This document shows positions 57,223 through 64,000 of a stretch of DNA of 64,000 nucleotides, in pieces. The DNA is from Diadophis punctatus similis (taxonomy: Eukaryota > Chordata > Lepidosauria > Squamata > Dipsadidae): positions 51,976,496-52,040,495 of the forward strand of contig JALIGW010000003.1 of NCBI GenBank assembly GCA_023053685.1, in the 5' to 3' direction. Position 1 is the first letter of the stretch. Each line of letters starts with the position of its first letter. Below the pieces are notes generated by a model. The model was not told where the DNA came from, did not search any database, and saw only the letters and a program-made list of their open reading frames with translations. A program made the translations under genes and the position numbers.

Positions 57223-57279
57223 ATGAGCTGCTTTACATTCCTGAAGGTCATGATGATTTTGTTTAACCTGGCCATATTT
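57223..57279 (+). CDS. TSPAN1: Tetraspanin, first coding exon (TSPAN1-like)
   Basis: Nineteen codons, MSCFTFLKVMMILFNLAIF, form the short cytosolic tail (with a cysteine at residue 3, a likely palmitoylation site) and most of the first membrane segment of a tetraspanin. The pattern C-F-x-F-x-K-x-MMILFN-x-x-IF is that of TSPAN1 as I recall it. The exon begins after a textbook acceptor (57211-57214, tttttacag), has 8 bases of 5' UTR before the ATG, and ends in phase 0 at the donor GTGAGT (57280). TSPAN1 also has its first coding intron near this point. The remaining membrane segments and the large loop with the CCG motif are not found to 64000, so they lie beyond or were missed. Only real host coding sequence in the window. 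Another tetraspanin of the same subgroup is possible. Confidence 0.7.
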
Positions 57280-58904
57280 GTGAGTACTTACCTCTTTTTT
57301 CTGTAAATAAGCAGTGAAGTGCTTTGCATTCTTGTAAAAGAATGAGTGGATGAGAGAACCTTTTTCATCTCCTTTTAGCTCCATGTCTGTATAATAGGTA
57401 TGAAACAAGACATATGTGAAGCTGAAACCCAAAGTCAAAGCAAGTCTGAGTAAACATATTTAGAATTCTAATGAAGGAGAGATTAGACAGGTTTATTCTT
57501 CTCTATAAGAGCATATCAGGCAGGTATCAGTTTACAGCACATTATTAGCATGTTTATGGCAAGTTGTGCCTTTATCTTACAATTAATCTCTGGTGATCTC
57601 ATGCTGTAGTAATCTTTGCCAACTCGGTTCTACCAATCAACTATGAATGATTTAATAGAAACAAGTGAGCTTATAAAAATGCAGCATGTGAATAATCATT
57701 GGGTACAATAAGATATGTGGTAGGAGATGGTCACAACTACAATATAAGTATAATCCCTGATTAGCAAATAGCAGCTTTCTGGGGGGCAATTGGTGACAGT
57801 CCTTGGGAAAGAACACATACATATGTGGAAGGATCAGTGTCCAAACTTCCTCTCTCTTAGTCATGATTCTACTATTATTTTGTCTGCTTGTCCCATAAAT
57901 TCATGGTAAACAGTCTTAGAAACTATATTAGAAGATCTGCTGGCCTCTTCATGCCTATATGTTGTGGCTTCTAGTGACTTACATCATATATTCAGTGAAG
58001 CTGAAGTTTGCCTGCAAATATTAGGTTGTAGTTACGTCAGCTCACAGATTAAACTATTTCAAAATAAGATGAAACAGTCATTTAATAGTATGGTTGGCTT
58101 GTACAGATTTTTTTCTTTGTTTCTAGCTGTTTTCTGAGGCTGCAATACCGGTAGAACAATTAGAAGGGTTGCTGTGCAGTTTTTTAGGCTGTATTACAGG
58201 TAGATCTTGTAAGGAAAGAAGGTAGCCCTTCTTTTGCAAAGAAAGGCCAAGACTCAGATTGACAGTGGATAACTTGAGTACAATTGTGGCTCAAGGCAAA
58301 GGTAGTCATTAAAATCTATTCATCTTTCTCGGACAAACTGAGTCAGTTTTATGGTTTCTATGGGTGTTGCTTTGATGTCATACTTGTTCTATAAATGTTA
58401 TTTCAAAAAGCAGCGCAGCCGTCTTTCTCCATACCTGGCTAATGTTCTCAAGGAAATCTTGAATGTCAACTTGAACTGATACCTTTAGCATACACCTAAT
58501 TTCAAAGCTTGAAGAAAGAGCAGTTGCTCATATAGCTCTTGCTAAACATCCTGTGGCTGTATTTGAAGTAAACTCTGTGAGGTGGCCCAGATATATACTG
58601 TACAGTGGAGACCAATGAGGTCACAAAACTGTTAAGAACCATAACAAGGGTGTGCTACCTTTTAGAGGCCAGGAGTCACAAGTGACCTTCTTTGGAAGGA
58701 ACTGTATCCTAGGTATGGATGAAATGTGATACATTTGAAGTTTTTCTTGGTCTTTTACGGGGTATTTTGAAGGGAGGGCAGTAAGAAACATCATTGAGCT
58801 ATTTTTAGGATCTACATTACAGTGGTCTTGCCTCAGATGGTGAAGTATTGAGTCTCAAAGGGTACCACTGATTTTTTTTTAGTAGTAGTAGTAAAAAAAA
58901 ATTC
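57280..58904 (+). other. Presumed intron of the tetraspanin gene, left part
   Basis: Begins with the donor GTGAGTACT. Non-coding; I looked for an exon starting with the LCGxxLLxxGIW pattern and found none. Confidence 0.45.
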
Positions 58905-58912
58905 CTTGAGGG

Positions 58913-59436
58913 CAGGAGCGGATTCCTAATTTTTTTACTACCACTCTGTGGGCGTGGCTTATTTTGTGGGTGTGGCTTGCCAGCCATGTGACCGGGTGGG
59001 TGTGGCTTCTCGGACTGCTGAAGGGAGGGGAACTGAGATAGGTCCTGCCGCCCATTCCCCCTCCCCTAAGCAGGTTGAGAAGCCTTGAACGTGCAAAAAT
59101 GCCTAGGATATCACTGCGCGTTCGTGGCTTCTCGGATTGCTGAAGGGAGGGAAATGGAGATAGCTCCTGCCACCCGTTCTTTCAGCGTCTCACACGCTCC
59201 CTCAGCCATCCTCCCCTGCTTGGACTCACTGTGGGGTAGGAAGGCAGCGCATGCGCAGTGCCAGAAGCTTGGCTTCTGGGCATACGCAGAAGAAATTTTT
59301 TAAAAAAAATTTAAAAAAAATTTTTTTTAATGGCGGCGCCCAGGCACCGGCAACCGACCGCACCAGTACTGTGACGTCATCAGCGGGCCGCTACCGGTGC
59401 TATAGAGTGGACCGCACCTGTAGGAACCCACCACTG
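58913..59436 (-). mobile_element. hAT-type MITE, chimeric copy (524 bp)
   Basis: Ends CAGGAGCGGATTCC and 'ggaacccaccactg'. The perfect duplication CTTGAGGG is at 58905-58912 and 59437-59444. The right third ('caccggcaaccgaccgcacc', 'ccggtgctatagagtggacc') belongs to the 52236-52699 family; the left two thirds, with 'gtgggtgtggctt' repeats and two 'gctgaagggaggg' blocks, do not. Confidence 0.9.
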
Positions 59437-59444
59437 CTTGAGGG

Positions 59445-60046
59445 GTGAAAAGAATTAGGGACCATGGCTAGGCCCCAGTATTGCAGGTTGATTCCCCCCC
59501 ACTTAATTCTACAAGTGTATATGCTGCCCATTTGCAAAGGGCTCTGGACTGCTAAAAGGGTAAAAAGATTGGTGTTTAAGCCCCCTCCTACAATCCCCAA
59601 AAAAGGGTTATATAGAGCAAGCAAGTAGTGCTTGTGTATATTGTGCTGATGAAAGGAAAGAATGCACTCTGGACCTAATATTTAGATGTTTCTCCGCTCC
59701 CTCCTGTCCTTGCTGCTTACTAGGAAACTGATCTGACTATGAAAATCAAAATGCAAATAAGAAAAAAAAATCTTTACATAATATTTTTATTTGGTGCTAT
59801 AATTCAGCACGGAGCAAGAGCTATTCCCCCCGCCCCAAAATGGCTAAGTAGGTAGATTGGCCTCAGAGGAAGATTGCCCTAAGTCACCCAACGGATTTTC
59901 ACGGTTGAAGAAGTGGGGGTCTTTTTACTTCTTTTCCAACACCTTAACCACTAGCCCATACTTGGCTCCTGCACACTAACAATATGGGGAACAATATAAA
60001 TTAATGTCTGAGAAACTTTTGATGACTGCATGTAGAATGACATATC
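59445..60046. other. No gene recognised
   Basis: Non-coding DNA. Confidence 0.5.
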
Positions 60047-60054
60047 ATCCTGGC

Positions 60055-60381
60055 CAGGGGTGAAATTCAAAATTTTTCCCTACCTGTTCTGTGGGGGTGG
60101 CTTGGTGGTCGTGGCAGGGGAAGGATACTGCAAAATCTCCATTCCCACCCCACTCCAGGGGAAGGATACTAGAAAATCCCCATTCCCTGCCCACTCCTGG
60201 GGGAAGGAGATTGCAAAATCCCCATTCCCTCCCCACTCCTGGGGGAAGGAGATTGCAAAATCCCCATTCCCACCCCACTCAGGGGCCAGCCAGAGGTGGT
60301 ATTTGCCGGTTCTCCGAACTGCTCAAAATTTCTGCTACCTGTTCTCCAGAACCTGTCAGAACCTGCTGAATTTCACCCCTG
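60055..60381. mobile_element. hAT-type MITE with an internal minisatellite
   Basis: Ends CAGGGGTGAAATTC and 'gaatttcacccctg'. The perfect duplication ATCCTGGC is at 60047-60054 and 60382-60389. About four tandem units of 38-39 bp with 'aaatccccattccc' and 'gggggaaggaga' occupy 60117-60280; the resulting repeated peptide frames are not genes. Confidence 0.9.
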
Positions 60382-60389
60382 ATCCTGGC

Positions 60390-62390
60390 TATGCCTGCTT
60401 GATATGTGGCCAAGTGATATCAATTATATTATGATCATATGTGGTAATTGATGATCGGTCTCATAAATTACATTACACCAAAACCATACAATCACATCAA
60501 GGCATAGCGCAATAGCTGGAGCACCACTTGAACACCATTGGCATTGACAAATTCAACATTAGTCAATTGCAAAAAGTGTCTTTACTCTGAATAGTTTACA
60601 TCTTGCAACAATATCTGTGACACTATTAAACATCCATTTCTGCCTTATCCCGGGTCCTTGGAAAAGACTTGTTAGGTAGACAAAAATGCCAAATCCAGTC
60701 TGAACATATGGGTGACTATGCAACAAATCATAATAATTTAATAAACCTGTAGGCTGCCCTACTTTAAATAACTTTTGAGTGTCTCACAACAATCTAACAA
60801 GAAAGTACAATAAAATCAATAAAATGCAAAAAGTACAGATAAAATATGTGGCTTGTAAATTGTGGTTTAGGACTTAATTGTATGTTTGAACAGGTCATTA
60901 TAACTTGGTTAACAAACCATAGTTAAACAAGCTACGTTTTTTTGTGCTGTAAACACTTCCTATAGGTATGTTTCTATGGAGTTCAGGTCAGGCTATTGGA
61001 CTTGATTCAAACTGGATCTCTCCTTCAACTTACTATGATTGGGTTGGCTTGACTAAATCTTTCTGGAATCAAAGCACTCCTTTGAAACGGCGCAGTATAT
61101 ATGAAACTGTCATTTACATGCCTCGCATATTTGCATTTTCTATAGATGCTTACGCTTAGTCTCTTTATTCCATGACATTATTCAAAATGTGGCACTCATT
61201 TTGTGCCCTCCCCAGTAACTCCCTATCCCTGTGTTTCTTTTCCCTGTTTTCATCTGGGTAATCTGTGGGCCTACAGCCTAGTTCTAATTTAATATGTTCT
61301 GAAACATTTAAATTAGACCTCTGCCTTTTAATGATCTACATTTCTGGGGGGGGGGAGTGGGGAACAGGAGAGAAAAGTGTCAGGAACAGAAAGATTGAGA
61401 AGAAAATATACTGAAAAGTGAGAAAAATGATAATATCAGAAAGAGGGAGTAGCTTCACCACTTTATTTTATCCCCTCCCAGACTGTCATGCAGTCTGGGA
61501 GGGGATTTAGGGATTTAGGGAAATTTAGGGAAATAAAGATTTATGGGGGGGGGGGAAATGGGACTACAGTCATCTTTACGTTCACCCTATATATGTTCAT
61601 TACACAAAAAGCAGCCTACAAAATGCAAAACAACATTAATCTACAATGCAGCGTTGCCTTCTAATTCTCCTTAGAAAAGTTAGGATCACTGGAATTATTT
61701 ACCTACTTTTTAATAAAGATCAGTTCCTTGAAATAGGGCTTTTATGAAGGTGTAAAGTCCTAGAGAAACAAAAATGACACTTTAAAAATACTAATTTAGA
61801 ACAATAGTGGGTATCTTGTTTTGCCCCTTGTTTTTAGGAAGATGTAATTGTGCCTGATCAACTGTCCTTAAATCCTGGATTTCTGAATTTTTTTAATTGG
61901 ACAATGCTCCTTTCTTTTCCAGAGAAGCTGCATGTACAACCCTTTAGCAATTGGTGTATTAACTCATGCTGTTTATTGAATAATAATTCTGAGAGGTCAA
62001 ATGAATCTGGCAACAACTTTTTTTTTTAGCAACGTGGGTTCAGATTTTCTGAATCTGTTCTACAAATCTGGGAATTGTGATGTGGTTTCTCTACAAAGGA
62101 AGTGGCTTTTCATCCCAAAGATCTCATGTATTCAGCCTGGCACCAATATTTAGATATACCGGTAGGTTGTGGCTTGTCCTTTTGTTTGAAAGCAAATAAA
62201 AATCTGCACCTGTGTTCAAGGACAATTGCTTTGACCTCTTCAGGAATGTTTGTGAATTATGTTACAGGCATTGTTCACTTAAAAAGAAATATTTACACAG
62301 TTGAAATGCTTGGTAGCGTCTGATAACACCTAGGAAATTTGCAGTGATTCTTCCTGTGCTAGTACAATGATATCATAATCCCAAAGGTGT
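60390..62390. other. No gene recognised
   Basis: A/T-rich DNA, presumably intronic if the tetraspanin gene continues. It contains the hairpin at 61470-61506 and a C/G-run region near 61345 and 61546. Confidence 0.45.
61470..61506. repeat. Perfect 16-bp inverted repeat (hairpin)
   Basis: ATCCCCTCCCAGACTG, loop TCATG, then CAGTCTGGGAGGGGAT. A short tandem 'gggatttag' / 'ggaaatttag' block follows directly (61503-61535). No TA or 8-bp duplication was seen around it. Confidence 0.8.
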
Positions 62391-62394
62391 TTTT

Positions 62395-62950
62395 TCAAAG
62401 GGCAACTGGATGTTCTTTGTTTTTCCTTGAAGATGTTTCATTTCTCATCCAAGAAGCTTCTTCAGTTCTGACTGAATGGTGGAGAATTGAAGGATTTATA
62501 TTGCTTGCAGTCATCTAGTTGTTAGCAATCTCTCTGAGTCATTGAGGCCACTTGGAGATTTATCTGTGCCCTCAGGGTCACCCGTATAGTGCAAAATAGG
62601 TGTGGAATTGCGGGAAAGGAGTCAAGGACTGTGTCGTAAACAGAAGATAGGTAGCGTTGTATCCCTCCCCCTCTGTTGAGAAAGGGCTGATCAATTTCAA
62701 TGTAGATGGTCTCTTTGACCCTCTTTCAAACCAGTGATCTTCTCTGTCCAGAATGTGGACTTCGCTGCTTCAAAAGTATGACTTTTGTGTTTCAAATACA
62801 GATGGATAGCTGAATCTTGTCCTGATGGGATTTTTCTCTTCGGTTGTGCCATGCGTTTGTGAAGTGATTGTTTTGTTTCTCCAATGTTACAGATCTGTAC
62901 GTCTCACTGTATTGTACTGCATAAATTACGTTGCTCAGGACACCCATGAC
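62395..62950 (-). pseudogene. Penelope-like element remnant (GIY-YIG part)
   Basis: Minus-strand fragments read 'VIYAVQYSETYRSVTLEKQN', 'AWHNRREKSHQDKIQLSICI' and 'VKETIYIEIDQPFLNRGGG', the C-terminal GIY-YIG endonuclease region of a Penelope-like retroelement, with stops and at least one deletion that removes the expected Y-x-G-E/T part. The downstream 'gatgagaaatgaaacatctt' phrase is its usual 3' sequence. The reverse transcriptase is absent. Confidence 0.7.
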
Positions 62951-63640
62951 CTGGATGCCTGAGAATCTCCATAGACAATAGCATCACAGCTTGTTGAATA
63001 CGAAGGACTATAAAATTAGCTGGGGGAGAAAGAAATTGATCAGGGTCAGAGAAAATGGGGCTACCATGTATTTTAGAACAATGCAGAAGAGTAAGATTTG
63101 GCATTATACCTGCTGAAACACCATCTTCTGTACAATGGTTAAATCTATAGAACTTCCTTAAATAGAATTAAATCTAAAGTAATCATACAGGACTGATGAT
63201 ATTTAGTGCTGGATTAAATATGCTAGCAATGTTAAAGCATATTTGTTTGGGTCCTAATTATTTTTTGATAGAATCACAAATAGGGAAGTATCTCCAGTTT
63301 GTAGGAAATGGGAATAAATCAAGATTCCAGAGTAGGCCATGATAAACCTAGCTTAAATATTAAGCTTATTTTCAAATGTAATGAATTTTACCTTTTGACT
63401 TTTAAAACCTTTTAAAAGCTAATTTAGTGTTTACACTAAAGGACATAAATGTGATGCTTTAATGTCAAAAAAGCTGCCCAAGAAACATTTTTAAGGGAGA
63501 AATGTAGTTTTCATAAGGATTATGTCAAAATGCAGTTTAGAATGTAGTTGTCAAGCTATAAGGCTGTGATTATAGTTAGACACAATTCTAGTTCAACTGT
63601 GTATGTGGTGACTAGACTATAAGATCAGTTGCTAAAAATA
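62951..63640. other. No gene recognised
   Basis: A/T-rich non-coding DNA. Confidence 0.5.
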
Positions 63641-63795
63641 TTTGATGGGTCCCGGGAGGCAGGCCATTTCTGCTATGGTGCCCGCCTTATGGAACATTCT
63701 TCAGTCCTGAAGTTAGTTTAGCTCAATCTCTGTTAACATTCCGGAAGTTTCTCAAGACCTAGTTATGTCGCTCGGTTTGGGGATCCCAGGGAAAA
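63641..63795 (+). mobile_element. L2-type LINE ORF2 C-terminal remnant
   Basis: 'gtgcccgccttatggaacat' and 'ttccggaagtttctcaagac' are a decayed form of the L2 ending in which a tryptophan-asparagine pair precedes the 'FRK-x-LKT' segment. Frameshifted, no function. Confidence 0.5.
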
Positions 63796-63802
63796 TAGTA
63801 AT

Positions 63803-64000
63803 ACAGATAGTTCTCGACATACAACTACAGTTCAACCCAAAATTTCTGTTGCTAAGTGAGACAATAGTTAAATGAATTTTGCCCCATTTTATGACCTTTC
63901 TTGTCACAGTTGTTACATGAATCACTGCAGTTGTTCAGTTAATAACACAGTTGTTAAGTGAAACTGGCTTCCCCATTGACTTTGCTTGTCAGAAGGTCGT
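63803..64000. repeat. Palindrome-ended interspersed repeat, cut by window end
   Basis: Starts 'acagatagttctcgacatac'; 'gttgctaagtgagacaatag' and 'ttccccattgactttgcttg' match, in inverse orientation, the interior of 11972-12366. Confidence 0.75.

Noticed and set aside
58123..58175. Possible second tetraspanin exon after 'tttctag'
   Set aside because: The translation (LFSEAAIPVEQ...) lacks the expected glycine-rich end of the first membrane segment and the following loop.
60045..60434. Frame with a repeated 'GKEIAKSPFPPHSW' unit
   Set aside because: It is the in-frame reading of the MITE's 38-bp minisatellite, with both strands open and no start or splice context.

Overview
This window is eukaryotic and looks like a squamate reptile, most probably a snake. 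The evidence is the mix of repeats: CR1 and L2 LINE tails, one CR1 tail running into an AATAG microsatellite (a pattern known from snakes), tRNA-derived SINEs with (ATTGCT)n tails, many hAT- and mariner-type MITEs with CpG-rich hairpin interiors, and remnants of R4/Dong, Penelope, DIRS and Tc1 elements. There is no bacterial-style gene density; almost every long reading frame is a chance frame or belongs to a mobile element.

Only one piece of ordinary host gene can be supported. It is a first coding exon of a TSPAN1-like tetraspanin at 57223-57279 (+), with a good splice acceptor in front and a good donor behind. A possible non-coding 5' exon ends at 55691. I could not find the next coding exon before the window ends, so the gene probably continues to the right.

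Layout. 0-2 kb: a mariner-type MITE, half of an inverted duplication (partner near 5.8 kb), and two R4/Dong-like LINE pieces head-to-tail across a (TAA)n array. 2.19-4.76 kb: a complete L1-type insertion carrying only ORF1, with 16-bp target duplications and an intact 342-codon ORF1; it resembles a half-L1 (HAL1). 5-24 kb: mostly unrecognised non-coding DNA with MITEs, a CR1 3' end, a solo LTR inside a palindromic repeat, two MITEs sharing one target duplication, and a Tc1 transposase remnant. 24.07-24.73 kb: a hAT-type element with perfect 8-bp target duplications that carries, on the minus strand, a copy of the first coding exon of an EAF (ELL-associated factor) gene ending at a splice-donor sequence. 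25-40 kb: CR1, L2, SINEs and more MITEs. 41.6-43.4 kb: a decayed DIRS-like retrotransposon with RNase H and tyrosine-recombinase remnants and terminal inverted repeats. 44-47.7 kb: a repeat-poor stretch that may hold conserved non-coding elements. 49.5-50.5 kb: a second R4/Dong 5' fragment with five subrepeats next to a 290-bp trinucleotide array. 52-64 kb: further MITEs, the tetraspanin exon, a CR1 piece, a Penelope-like remnant and an L2 tail.

The items most worth following up are the EAF exon captured by a hAT element, the ORF1-only L1 insertion, and the R4/Dong tandem joined through TAA repeats. Family names rest on recognised motifs and on memory of those families; no database search was possible.
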